DNA from: a virus | Virus record (IMG/VR): IMGVR_UViG_3300030101_003258 | Coordinates: 1 to 43,235 of that record | DNA: 43,235 nucleotides | Direction: 5' to 3' (one strand) | In this document: positions 1-8,743 of the stretch, one piece after another | How the letters are laid out: each line of letters starts with the position of its first letter | Numbering within the stretch: position 1 is the stretch's first letter | The notes under the pieces: model-generated | The model's database searches: none | The model's input: the letters and a program-made list of their open reading frames with translations, nothing else | Told to the model about the DNA's origin: nothing | Position numbers and translations under genes: made by a program

Positions 1-1
1 A

Positions 2-1927
2 GAAGAACAAAAAGATAAATGGTTTGATTATATAGACGAAGAGTTTAAACGTAGAGACGAAGGCTTTTGGTTTATGAATAACAACAAGCCAACATATATA
101 ACAGGTACACACTACATGTATTTACAATGGAGTAAAATAGATGTAGGTGCTCCAGACTTTAGAGAAGCTAATAGATTATTTTATATATTCTGGGAAGCTT
201 GTAAAGCAGATAAACGATGTTATGGTATGTGTTATCTTAAAAATCGTCGTAGTGGTTTTAGCTTTATGTCATCTGCTGAAACAGTTAATTTAGCTACATT
301 AGCGAGTGATAGTAGATTTGGTATATTATCTAAAACAGGTGCTGATGCTAAAAAAATGTTTACAGATAAAGTAGTGCCAATTAGTATTAACTACCCGTTT
401 TTCTTTAAACCAATACAAGATGGTATGGACAGGCCAAAATCAGAGCTTGCGTATAGAGTACCAGCTAGTAAGTTTACAAGAAAAAAGATAACAGCTAACG
501 AACAAGTTGAACACTTAGAAGGTTTAGACACAACTATTGACTGGAAAAATACAGGTGATAATAGTTATGATGGTGAAAAACTAAATCTATTAGTGCATGA
601 TGAAAGTGGTAAGTGGGAAAGACCTGATAACATATTAAATAACTGGCGAGTAACAAAAACATGTTTACGATTAGGTAGTAGAATAGTTGGTAAATGTATG
701 ATGGGCTCGACTTCAAACTCATTAGATAAAGGTGGAGACAATTTTAAAAAACTATACAATGCATCAGATGTCACTAAGAGAAATAGAAATGGCCAGACAA
801 AGTCTGGTTTATACTCTTTGTTTATCCCAATGGAATGGAACTACGAAGGATTTATTGACGAGTACGGAGTTCCAGTATTTACTACACCTGACACAGATGT
901 CTTTGCCCCAGACGGTGAACTAATAGATATAGGTGTAATAGATAATTGGCAAAACGAAGCTGATGGTTTAAAAGATGATCAAGATGCTTTAAATGAATTT
1001 TACCGCCAGTTTCCACGTACTGAAGAACACGCGTTTAGAGACGAAACAAAAAATAGTATATTTAACCTAGTAAAAATATACGAACAAATAGATTATAACG
1101 AAGAGTTAGGTAATAGTTTGGGTATAACTCAAGGTAATTTTCAATGGGTTAGTGGTATAAAAGACACACAAGTTATATTTTATCCAGATCCAAAAGGTAG
1201 ATTTAAAATTAGTTGGGTTCCACCTCAACAACTACAAAACAGAGTGGTACTTAAAAACGGTATTAAATATCCTGGTAATGAACATATGGGTGCTTTTGGA
1301 TGTGACTCATATGATATATCCGGGACCGTAGATGGTGAAGGTTCAAAAGGAGCACTTCACGGACTAACTAAGTTCAGCATGGAGGACGCTCCAGCTAATA
1401 GCTTCTTTTTAGAATACTTATCAAGACCACCTACGGCTGAAATATTTTTTGAAGATGTATTGATGGCTTTAGTGTTTTATAGTATGCCAATACTTGCAGA
1501 GAATAATAAACCTAGGTTACTATACTATTTAAGACGTAGGGGTTACAGGGGTTTTAGCATGAATAGACCAGATAAAGTTTGGAACAAATTATCTGTTGCT
1601 GAAAAAGAAATAGGTGGTATACCAAACTCTAGTGAAGACATAAAGCAAGCTCATGCAGCAGCTATTGAAATGTATATACAAGATCATGTAGGTATGAAGC
1701 AAGATGGTACTTTTGGTGATTTGTATTTTAATGGTTTATTAAATGATTGGGCTAAATTTGATATAAATAAAAGAACTAAATTTGATGCTACTATAAGTAG
1801 TGGTTTAGCAATAATGGCAAACAATAAACATCTGTATGCGCCTAATGCTAAAATAGAAAAACAAAAGTTAAATATAAATATTGCTAGATATAAAAACACT
1901 GGTAATAATTCACAAATAATAAAATAA
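2..1927 (+). CDS. terL: Terminase large subunit (5' end outside window)
   Basis: This is the ATPase/nuclease motor that packages phage DNA into the prohead. The frame is open to the left edge and reads through the first ATG at 74 into conserved sequence (FWFMNNNKPTYITGTHY), so that ATG is internal and the gene is truncated. Counting from that Met, an adenine/Walker A-like segment YLKNRRSGFS lies at 54-63, a Walker B strand ending in acidic residues (LLVHDE) at 172-177, and a coupling motif GSTSN at 211-215. The RNase H-like nuclease half begins around FGCDSYD at 408-414, where D411 is the likely first metal ligand. The portal gene follows after two bases, the classic order of a phage head operon. 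The Walker A segment has the RRxGxS form seen in several marine phage terminases, not a canonical GxxGxGKS loop. Identification is firm at family level. Confidence 0.93.
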   Translation, partial: EEQKDKWFDYIDEEFKRRDEGFWFMNNNKPTYITGTHYMYLQWSKIDVGAPDFREANRLFYIFWEACKADKRCYGMCYLKNRRSGFSFMSSAETVNLATLASDSRFGILSKTGADAKKMFTDKVVPISINYPFFFKPIQDGMDRPKSELAYRVPASKFTRKKITANEQVEHLEGLDTTIDWKNTGDNSYDGEKLNLLVHDESGKWERPDNILNNWRVTKTCLRLGSRIVGKCMMGSTSNSLDKGGDNFKKLYNASDVTKRNRNGQTKSGLYSLFIPMEWNYEGFIDEYGVPVFTTPDTDVFAPDGELIDIGVIDNWQNEADGLKDDQDALNEFYRQFPRTEEHAFRDETKNSIFNLVKIYEQIDYNEELGNSLGITQGNFQWVSGIKDTQVIFYPDPKGRFKISWVPPQQLQNRVVLKNGIKYPGNEHMGAFGCDSYDISGTVDGEGSKGALHGLTKFSMEDAPANSFFLEYLSRPPTAEIFFEDVLMALVFYSMPILAENNKPRLLYYLRRRGYRGFSMNRPDKVWNKLSVAEKEIGGIPNSSEDIKQAHAAAIEMYIQDHVGMKQDGTFGDLYFNGLLNDWAKFDINKRTKFDATISSGLAIMANNKHLYAPNAKIEKQKLNINIARYKNTGNNSQIIK

Positions 1928-1929
1928 AT

Positions 1930-4356
1930 ATGGCATATTCTAGTAGTTATTTTCCTAACCAAACAGTAAGTGATGCTGAAAAATTAAGCTATGATTACGG
2001 TTTAAAAATAGCAAAAGCTATAGAAGCAGAGTGGTTTTCTAACGATGCTAGTAGAAATTATAGTAGCAGGTATAGAAATAACTATAACGATTTTCACTCG
2101 TTAAGACTTTATGCTAGAGGCGAACAAGGTATACAAAAATATAAGGACGAGCTATCTATTAATGGTGATTTGTCCTATTTAAATTTAGACTGGACGCCTG
2201 TACCTATAATACCTAAATTTGTAGACATATTAGTAAACGGTATGACACAAAGGATGTATGATGTAAAAGCTTATTCTCAGTCACCTAACGGTGTTGAGAA
2301 AAGAACTAATTATATGGAGTCTTTATTGTCAGATATGAAACTTAAAGGTTTTGATGAAGTTACTTCTCAAGCTTTTGGCATCAACACAAGAGAAACATCA
2401 ACAGACGTGGCTTTACCAGAGTCTACAGAAGAGCTTCAAGTGCATATGCAGCTTGAATATAAACAAACTATAGAATTAGCAGAAGAGCAAGCTATAACAA
2501 CTCTACTTGAAGGTAATAACTATGATTTAATACAAAAAAGATTTTATTATGATTTAGCAGTGTTAGGTATAGGAGCTGTTAAAACTGATTTTAATACTTC
2601 AGAAGGTGTAACCATAAAATATGTTGATCCAGCAGATTTAGTTTACTCTCATACTGATTCACCTTATTTTGACGATATATATTATGTTGGTGAAGTTAAA
2701 GATATACCTATAAATGAATTAGCCAAACAGTTTCCTTTTTTAGATGAAAATGATTTAGAGGATATAGTTAAAAACAAATCTTATCACAAAACTTCAGGAA
2801 GAGACAAGTATGGTTACGATGAAAAAGATAATAACACAATACAAGTTTTATACTTTAACTATAAAACTTATATGAACGAAGTATATAAAATAAAAGAAAC
2901 AGGCACTGGTGCAGAAAAAATAATACCAAAAGATGATCAGTTTAATCCGCCAGAAAACATGGAAGGTGGCTTTAGTAAGCTACTAAGATCTATAGAAGTT
3001 TTATATGAAGGAGCGTTAATATTAGGTACAGAAAAATTACTTAAATGGGAAATGGCTAAAAATATGATGAGACCAAAAAGTAATTTTACAAAAGTAAAAA
3101 TGAATTACGCTATAGTAGCTCCTCGTATGTATAACGGTCGTATTGATTCTATAGTAAAACGTGTAACAGGTTTTGCTGATATGATACAACTTACACATTT
3201 AAAACTACAACAAGTAATGTCACGTATGATACCTGATGGTGTTTATTTAGATGCAGATGGTTTAGCTGAAATAGATTTAGGTAATGGTACAAACTATAAT
3301 CCACAAGAAGCTTTAAATATGTTCTTCCAAACAGGTAGTGTTATTGGTAGATCATTTACACAAGATGGTGATATGAATCCTGGTAAAGTACCTATTAAAG
3401 AAATAACTAGTGGTAGCGGTGGTAATAAAATGCAAGCTTTAATAGCAAACTATAATTATTATTTACAAATGATTAGAGATACTACTGGTCTTAATGAAGC
3501 TAGAGATGGTAGTATGCCAGATAAAAATGCTTTAGTTGGTGTGCAAAAATTAGCTGCAGCTAACAGCAATACAGCTACAAGACATATATTACAAAGCGGT
3601 TTGTTTTTGACAGCTGAAATAGCAGAGTTGTTATCACTTAGAATATCTGATATTATAGAATATTCACCAACAAAAGAAGCTTTTATAGAAGCCATAGGTA
3701 GTCACAACGTTGCCACGCTTGAAGAAATGTCAAACTTACATTTATATGACTTTGGTATATTTATACAGTTACAACCAGATGAAGAAGAAAAAGCAAAACT
3801 TGAAAACAATATTCAAATGGCTATACAACAAAAAAGTATAGATCTTGAAGACGCTATTGATATACGTGAAATTAAAAATTTAAAACTAGCTAATCAAGTT
3901 TTAAAAATACGTAGAAAGAAAAAGCAAGAGCGTGACAGACAAATGCAGTTAGAAAACATAAAGGCTCAAAGTGAGTCTAATGCAAAAGCAGCTCAAGCTT
4001 CAGCTCAAATAGAAGTACAAAAAGAACAAGCATTGACACAATCTAAAATACAGCTAGAACAAACAAAAGCACAGCTTGATGCTCAAAAAATGCAATTAGA
4101 AATAGATGCTAAAAAACAACTAATGCAACTAGAGTTTCAATATAACATGGCTATTAAAGGTGCTGAATCAAGTAATTTAAAACAAAGAGAAAAAGAAAAA
4201 GAAGATCGTAAAGATGAAAGAACAAAAATACAAGCTACGCAACAAAGTGAAATGATAGAGCAAAGAAAATCAGGCAAACCACCTAAAAACTTTGAGTCTG
4301 CAGGTAATGATATACTAAGTGGTAGCTTTGATTTAGGAGCTTTTAATCCTAGATAA
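1930..4356 (+). CDS. Portal protein
   Basis: The product has 808 residues and probably forms the dodecameric ring at the head vertex through which DNA enters and leaves. The evidence is position (immediately after the terminase, before the scaffold and capsid genes), size, and sequence style: an N-terminal region with a WTPVPIIPKFVDILVNGM segment, a long mixed alpha/beta core, and a strongly charged, Gln-rich coiled coil over roughly residues 650-780. The last residues (SGSFDLGAFNPR) look like a conserved tail. Long Q/K-rich C-termini like this occur in portals of other Bacteroidetes phages, as I recall. The start follows the terminase stop by two bases, with an A/T leader and no Shine-Dalgarno box. 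No odd features were seen. Confidence 0.85.
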   Translation: MAYSSSYFPNQTVSDAEKLSYDYGLKIAKAIEAEWFSNDASRNYSSRYRNNYNDFHSLRLYARGEQGIQKYKDELSINGDLSYLNLDWTPVPIIPKFVDILVNGMTQRMYDVKAYSQSPNGVEKRTNYMESLLSDMKLKGFDEVTSQAFGINTRETSTDVALPESTEELQVHMQLEYKQTIELAEEQAITTLLEGNNYDLIQKRFYYDLAVLGIGAVKTDFNTSEGVTIKYVDPADLVYSHTDSPYFDDIYYVGEVKDIPINELAKQFPFLDENDLEDIVKNKSYHKTSGRDKYGYDEKDNNTIQVLYFNYKTYMNEVYKIKETGTGAEKIIPKDDQFNPPENMEGGFSKLLRSIEVLYEGALILGTEKLLKWEMAKNMMRPKSNFTKVKMNYAIVAPRMYNGRIDSIVKRVTGFADMIQLTHLKLQQVMSRMIPDGVYLDADGLAEIDLGNGTNYNPQEALNMFFQTGSVIGRSFTQDGDMNPGKVPIKEITSGSGGNKMQALIANYNYYLQMIRDTTGLNEARDGSMPDKNALVGVQKLAAANSNTATRHILQSGLFLTAEIAELLSLRISDIIEYSPTKEAFIEAIGSHNVATLEEMSNLHLYDFGIFIQLQPDEEEKAKLENNIQMAIQQKSIDLEDAIDIREIKNLKLANQVLKIRRKKKQERDRQMQLENIKAQSESNAKAAQASAQIEVQKEQALTQSKIQLEQTKAQLDAQKMQLEIDAKKQLMQLEFQYNMAIKGAESSNLKQREKEKEDRKDERTKIQATQQSEMIEQRKSGKPPKNFESAGNDILSGSFDLGAFNPR

Positions 4357-4383
4357 ATTTATTAATTATTATTATATTATATT
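4357..4383 (+). promoter_or_regulatory. A/T-only leader before the scaffold gene
   Basis: The 27 bases before the ATG contain only A and T, ending TTATTATATTATATT-ATGG. A closely similar leader precedes the gene at 7152. There is no purine-rich Shine-Dalgarno element. In Bacteroidetes, unstructured A-rich or AT-rich leaders support initiation, so this is probably a translation-initiation region; a promoter role cannot be excluded. Confidence 0.35.
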
Positions 4384-5577
4384 ATGGAAGAAAAAAATGA
4401 AAACGTAGTTGAAGAAACTACACGAGATAACGTTACTAAAGTTAAGGTTGAAGAACCAAAACAAGATGACAACGTTATAAAAGTAAATTTAGATAAACCA
4501 GTAAAAAAAGAAGAAGATGCCACTGAGAAGCAAAGCACAGATGAGGTACCTGTTCGCGACGGATCCGAAGCTAGCGAAAAAGTTCGTGAAGAAGACGAAA
4601 AAAAGCCTGAAGAACTTACCGAACAAAGTGAAGAGAAAAAAGAAGAAGTAGTACTAGAAGAAATAACTGAAGATAACACTGAACAGCAAGTAACAGAAGT
4701 AGAAGAAAAAGTTGAAGAAGCTATTGCTGAGTCAAAAGCTACGGGTAAACCACTACCAGAAAACATACAAAAGTTAGTTGACTTTATAGACGAAACTGGT
4801 GGTGATATAAACGATTACGTAAAACTTAATCAAGATTATAGCAAGTTAAACGATAACGATGTTGTGTTTGAGTATTACAAGCAAACAAAACCTCATTTAA
4901 CTAATGATGAAATAAACTTCTTAATGGAAGATACTTTTAAAGTAGACGAAGAAGAAGATACTGATAGAGAAATACGAAGAAAAAAACTAGCGTTTAAAGA
5001 GCAAGTTGCCAGCGCTAGAAGCCACCTGGACGGGCAAAAGTCCAAGTATTATAAAGAAATTAAAGCTGGGTCAAAGTTGACTCCGGAACAACAAAAAGCT
5101 GTTAATTTTTTTAATAGATACAATAAGCAGTCAGAAGAAAATAAAAAAGTGATTGATAACAATACTAAAATATTTGAACAAAAAACTAATAGTTTATTTA
5201 ACGACAGGTTCAAGGGTTTTGAATATAACGTTGGTGACAAAAAATTTAGATTTAATGTTAAAGATATTAATGGTACAAAGCAAAAGCAAAGCAATATAAA
5301 TAATTTTATGGCAAAGTTTGTCGATAAAAATTCTGCTTTAACAGATGCAAGAGGTTATCATAAAGCTTTATATACAGCTATGAACGCTGACGCTATTGCA
5401 AAACATTTTTATGAACAAGGTAAAGCTGATGCTATGAAATCAAGCGTTGCTAAAGCTAAAAATATTGATATGAATCCAAGACAGGCTCATGGAGAAGTTA
5501 ATGTTAGCGGAGTAAAAGTAAAAGTGTTAGGTGATAGATCTTCTGATTTTAAATTCAAAATTAAAAACAATAAATAA
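4384..5577 (+). CDS. Acidic scaffold-like protein
   Basis: The product has 397 residues and lies between portal and major capsid genes, where phage scaffolding proteins or prohead proteases usually sit. The first ~130 residues are very rich in Glu, Lys, Thr and Val and look disordered or coiled. The middle (about 130-300) is helical and charged, and the last ~60 residues are more ordered, with a beta-like GEVNVSGVKVKVLG segment near the C-terminus. I see no protease motif, so a scaffold or head-assembly chaperone is the best guess from position and composition. A local oddity is four 6-bp palindromes within 31 bases at 4545-4575, in a patch more GC-rich than its surroundings. Function is inferred, not shown by a catalytic motif. 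Confidence 0.6.
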   Translation: MEEKNENVVEETTRDNVTKVKVEEPKQDDNVIKVNLDKPVKKEEDATEKQSTDEVPVRDGSEASEKVREEDEKKPEELTEQSEEKKEEVVLEEITEDNTEQQVTEVEEKVEEAIAESKATGKPLPENIQKLVDFIDETGGDINDYVKLNQDYSKLNDNDVVFEYYKQTKPHLTNDEINFLMEDTFKVDEEEDTDREIRRKKLAFKEQVASARSHLDGQKSKYYKEIKAGSKLTPEQQKAVNFFNRYNKQSEENKKVIDNNTKIFEQKTNSLFNDRFKGFEYNVGDKKFRFNVKDINGTKQKQSNINNFMAKFVDKNSALTDARGYHKALYTAMNADAIAKHFYEQGKADAMKSSVAKAKNIDMNPRQAHGEVNVSGVKVKVLGDRSSDFKFKIKNNK

Positions 5578-5596
5578 AAATTTAAAATAAAAAATT

Positions 5597-7090
5597 ATGG
5601 CAATTAATCCAGGAACAAATTTAAATAGTGTTCCATCGTCTTTACAACAGGCGTTGTCGACAAACTATTTAGATTTAGCGTCTGAAGCTGGAAAAGGCTG
5701 GGCGCAACAATATGTACCAGATCTAATGGAGCAAGAAGCTGAAGTTTTCGGACCGAGAACTATTTCAGGTTTCTTAGCGCAAGTTGGAGCTGAAGAGGCT
5801 ATGACTGCTGATCAAGTAGTATGGTCTGAACAATCAAGATTACATTTATCTTACAAAGGTGAAGTTAAATCTAGTACAACTATTGAAATACAATCAGATA
5901 TTGATGGTAATAATCAAGATACTTCTGATGGTATTTCTGGTTCTGGTGATTCACCAATTAGACACGGTGTTAGAGTTAATGATACTATTCTTGTTGCTAA
6001 TAGCAATGGTGTTAAGAAGTGTTTAGTTACTATAGTAAACGGTGACTTAATTACTGTAGCTCCTTATGATGGGGCTAACTTAGGTTATTCTTCTACAGCT
6101 GCTTTAGCAACTACTATATTAGTTTATGGCTCTGAGTTTGCAAAAGGTAAAACTTATACAAACGCTGCTGGTAATGCTGATGCTGATTCAAGAGGTGCTA
6201 ATCAACCAGACTTTAAAACTTTCAATAATAAACCAATTATTATGAAAGATTATTACGAGGTATCTGGATCTGATGCTTCAAGAATCGGTTGGGTAGAAAT
6301 TTCTACAGAATCTGGCCAAGGAGGTTATTTATGGTACTTAAAAGCTGAAGCTGACACAAGAGCTCGTTTTACTGACTATGTAGAAATGTCAATGCTAGAA
6401 TCTATTAAAGGTGAAACTGGTAACACTGTTGACACTGAGTTAGGTGGTGCTGATACTGATGCTGTTGGTACTCAAGGTTTATTTGATGCTATCGAAAAAA
6501 GAGGTAACGTTACTACTGGTGTAACCGGTGTTAACGCTGCTACTGACTTAGCTGAGTTTGATGCAATACTTGCTGAGTTTGATAAGCAAGGTGCTATTGA
6601 AGAGTATATGATGTTTGTTAACAGATCAACTAGTTTAGCTATTGATGACATGTTAGCTTCAATGAACTCTTACGGAGCTGGTGGTACTTCTTACGGTGTA
6701 TTTAACAACTCTGAAGATATGGCATTAAATTTAGGTTTCACTGGATTTAGAAGAGGTTCTTATGACTTCTACAAATCTGATTTCAGATACTTAAATGACA
6801 AAGCTACAAGAGGTGGTATTAACGATGCTGCTGGTACTGATGCTATTAGAGGTGTCTTAATTCCTGCTGGAACTTCTTCAGTTTATGATCAAACTGTTGG
6901 ACAAAGCATGAAAAGACCTTTCTTACACGTAAGATTTAGAGCTTCACAAACTGATGACCGAAGAATGAAAACTTGGGTTACTGGTTCTGTTGGTGCTGCT
7001 ACGTCTGCGTTAGATGCAATGCAACTACATTTCTTAACTGAAAGATGTTTAATCACTCAAGGTGCTAACAACTTTATGTTAATGAAGTAA
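5597..7090 (+). CDS. Major capsid protein
   Basis: The product has 497 residues and follows the scaffold-like gene, the standard place for the shell protein. The N-terminus (MAINPGTNLNSVPSSLQQAL) is followed by a segment rich in small and acidic residues, then alternating beta-rich sequence with GQGGYLWYLKAEADTRARF around residues 240-260, and a C-terminus (QLHFLTERCLITQGANNFML) of the kind that closes HK97-fold shell proteins. The reading frame favours GCT, GGT and other codons suited to strong expression more than its neighbours do. A strong hairpin terminator lies 11 bases after the stop, as expected for the most abundant virion protein. The HK97 fold is inferred and could be tested by structure prediction. 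Confidence 0.82.
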   Translation: MAINPGTNLNSVPSSLQQALSTNYLDLASEAGKGWAQQYVPDLMEQEAEVFGPRTISGFLAQVGAEEAMTADQVVWSEQSRLHLSYKGEVKSSTTIEIQSDIDGNNQDTSDGISGSGDSPIRHGVRVNDTILVANSNGVKKCLVTIVNGDLITVAPYDGANLGYSSTAALATTILVYGSEFAKGKTYTNAAGNADADSRGANQPDFKTFNNKPIIMKDYYEVSGSDASRIGWVEISTESGQGGYLWYLKAEADTRARFTDYVEMSMLESIKGETGNTVDTELGGADTDAVGTQGLFDAIEKRGNVTTGVTGVNAATDLAEFDAILAEFDKQGAIEEYMMFVNRSTSLAIDDMLASMNSYGAGGTSYGVFNNSEDMALNLGFTGFRRGSYDFYKSDFRYLNDKATRGGINDAAGTDAIRGVLIPAGTSSVYDQTVGQSMKRPFLHVRFRASQTDDRRMKTWVTGSVGAATSALDAMQLHFLTERCLITQGANNFMLMK

Positions 7091-7101
7091 ATCATTATTA
7101 A

Positions 7102-7127
7102 GTCGAGGCTTCGGCCTCGGCTTTTTT
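7102..7127 (+). terminator. Rho-independent terminator after capsid gene
   Basis: An 8-bp stem (7102-7109 with 7114-7121, one G-T wobble) is capped by a TTCG tetraloop and followed by six T residues (7122-7127). C(UUCG)G loops are exceptionally stable. It stands out because the surroundings are nearly all A/T. It probably gives partial termination, leaving more capsid mRNA than downstream mRNA. Confidence 0.88.
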
Positions 7128-7151
7128 ACTAATTTTATTATATATTATATT
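7128..7151 (+). promoter_or_regulatory. A/T-only leader before the gene at 7152
   Basis: Apart from one C, the bases between the terminator and the ATG are all A or T, ending TTATTATATATTATATT-ATGG. This nearly repeats the leader at 4357-4383. Because it follows a terminator, a weak promoter could also be here, but no convincing -33/-7 Bacteroidetes promoter pair was found. Confidence 0.3.
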
Positions 7152-8000
7152 ATGGCAAAAAAACAAAAAACAGAAAAGGTTGTAGAGCCTTTAATAAAAA
7201 AAGACTTCGAAGAAGTTGAAGCACCGGTTATGGAAACACCAAAACCTAAAAGAGTTGAACCTAAAAATAAAACCGTTAATAATTGGGAAATAAAAGATAG
7301 AGTATATTATTTAAAAAATAATAAAAAACCATTATCTTATATGATAAGAAGTTCAAATATATACTGGTTTGATCAAGAAAAAGGTTACGAAAGAGAATTA
7401 AAATATTGTCAAAACCAAACTACGCCTTTTGTAGATGAAATGACAGGAGATCAAAGATTATCTCATATTATATTTAGAAACGGAGCTTTATTTGTAGAAA
7501 AAAACAAAACAACTTTACAAAAATTATTATCTTTATACCATCCACATAAAGATAAATTGTTTTATGAATATAATCCAGTTAAAGAAGCAGCTGATGACAT
7601 AGAAATATTAGAACTAGAAGCAGATGCAATAGTTTTAGCTAGAGAAATAGATATTGATTTAGCAGAAGCTATTATGCGTGTAGAAAAAGGTTCTGAAGTA
7701 TCTAAGATGAGTTCTAAAGAGCTTAAAAGAGATTTGTTAGTGTTTGCACGAAATAATCCTGCTTTGTTCTTAGAATTAGCCGCTGATGATAACGTTCAAC
7801 TTAGAAACTTTGGTATTAAAGCTGTAGAGCTTGGTATTATTAAATTATCTTCTGATCAAAGAAACTTTTTATGGGGTTCTAATGATAGAAAAATAATGGT
7901 AATACCATTTGACGAGCATCCATACACTGCTTTAGCACATTGGTTTAAAACTGATGAAGGTATGGAAATATATCAAAACATAGAAAAAAGATTAAATTAA
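7152..8000 (+). CDS. Unknown head/neck-region protein
   Basis: The product has 282 residues and I do not recognise it. The first ~40 residues are Lys/Glu/Pro-rich and probably disordered. Residues ~48-130 form a compact mixed domain (YYLKNNKKPLSYMIRSSNIY, then TPFVDEMTGDQ and TTLQKLLSLYHPHKD). Residues ~145-282 are helical and acidic. Similar arrangements occur, as I recall, in uncharacterised marine phage proteins located just after the capsid gene. It lies between two GC-rich RNA hairpins, so its transcript level may be set separately from capsid. A head-completion or DNA-associated virion protein is plausible from position only. Confidence 0.6.
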   Translation: MAKKQKTEKVVEPLIKKDFEEVEAPVMETPKPKRVEPKNKTVNNWEIKDRVYYLKNNKKPLSYMIRSSNIYWFDQEKGYERELKYCQNQTTPFVDEMTGDQRLSHIIFRNGALFVEKNKTTLQKLLSLYHPHKDKLFYEYNPVKEAADDIEILELEADAIVLAREIDIDLAEAIMRVEKGSEVSKMSSKELKRDLLVFARNNPALFLELAADDNVQLRNFGIKAVELGIIKLSSDQRNFLWGSNDRKIMVIPFDEHPYTALAHWFKTDEGMEIYQNIEKRLN

Positions 8001-8012
8001 TCAAACTGTAGA

Positions 8013-8036
8013 GCGGTCGCTCTTCGGGGCGATCGT
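8013..8036 (+). other. UUCG RNA hairpin without T-tract
   Basis: A 10-bp stem (8013-8022 with 8027-8036, three G-T wobbles) closes on a TTCG loop. It is followed by AACTACAAAAC and not by a T run, so it is not a canonical intrinsic terminator. It could block 3' exonucleases, be a processing site, or be a weak or decayed terminator. It uses the same loop as the capsid terminator, in the 56-base gap before the gene at 8057. Confidence 0.6.
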
Positions 8037-8056
8037 AACTACAAAACAAAACTATT

Positions 8057-8740
8057 ATGATAAATGAAATATATCAAACAGTATTAGCAATAGCTAATAA
8101 AGAACAAAGAGGATATATAACACCTCAAGAGTTTAATTTGTTTGCTAACCAAGCACAAAACTCTATATTTGAGCAATATTTTTATGATCTTGATGTTGCA
8201 AAAAGAATACCTTTTAATAACGATTATAATAGTAAAGTTAATTTAATTGAAGACAAAATATATCCTTTTAAATTTTCACAAGAAGTAATAGCTGGTTCTA
8301 GTTTAACTAGTCTTAGTGCTTTTTATAAATTAGTTAAAGTAGTAGACACAGGTGACGGTGGAAAAGAAGTAGAAGAAGTAGATACTTTTGATGTTGAAAA
8401 AACTCAAAATGGACCTTTAACAAGAGCTAACTCTGATAGACCAATATACTTTGTAGAAAGTGGTAGTATAAATTTTATACCTGAAGAGCCTGTAGGTAAA
8501 TACAAAGCTTACTATATTGCAAGACCAAACAAAGTTAACTGGACATATGTTATTGTAAATAACAAGCCTTTGTATAACGGTTTTGCAGCTGATCACAGAG
8601 ACTTCTCTCTAGTAAAATCTGAAAAGCCTAAAATAATAACAAAAATATTACAACTAGCTGGAGTGTTATTAAAAGATAATTCTTTATTACAAGCAGCAGC
8701 AGCAGAAGAAGCAAAAAATATTCAATTAGAAAAACAATAA
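8057..8740 (+). CDS. Probable connector/neck structural protein
   Basis: The product has 227 residues. The N-terminus (IYQTVLAIANKEQRGYITP, then FNLFANQAQNSIFEQY) is helical and has the style of a family I recall from structural clusters of Bacteroidetes phages. The middle is beta-rich (about 60-170), and the C-terminus is helical and Ala/Glu-rich. Position between the capsid block and the tail-connector gene (3 bases downstream) suggests a head-to-tail joining protein. No catalytic motif is visible. The start follows the hairpin region with an A-rich leader. Confidence 0.6.
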   Translation: MINEIYQTVLAIANKEQRGYITPQEFNLFANQAQNSIFEQYFYDLDVAKRIPFNNDYNSKVNLIEDKIYPFKFSQEVIAGSSLTSLSAFYKLVKVVDTGDGGKEVEEVDTFDVEKTQNGPLTRANSDRPIYFVESGSINFIPEEPVGKYKAYYIARPNKVNWTYVIVNNKPLYNGFAADHRDFSLVKSEKPKIITKILQLAGVLLKDNSLLQAAAAEEAKNIQLEKQ

Positions 8741-8743
8741 TAA

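Noticed and set aside
74-76. ATG at 74 as the true terminase start
   Set aside because: The frame is open to the edge and the residues before the ATG fit conserved terminase sequence; the true start is outside the window.
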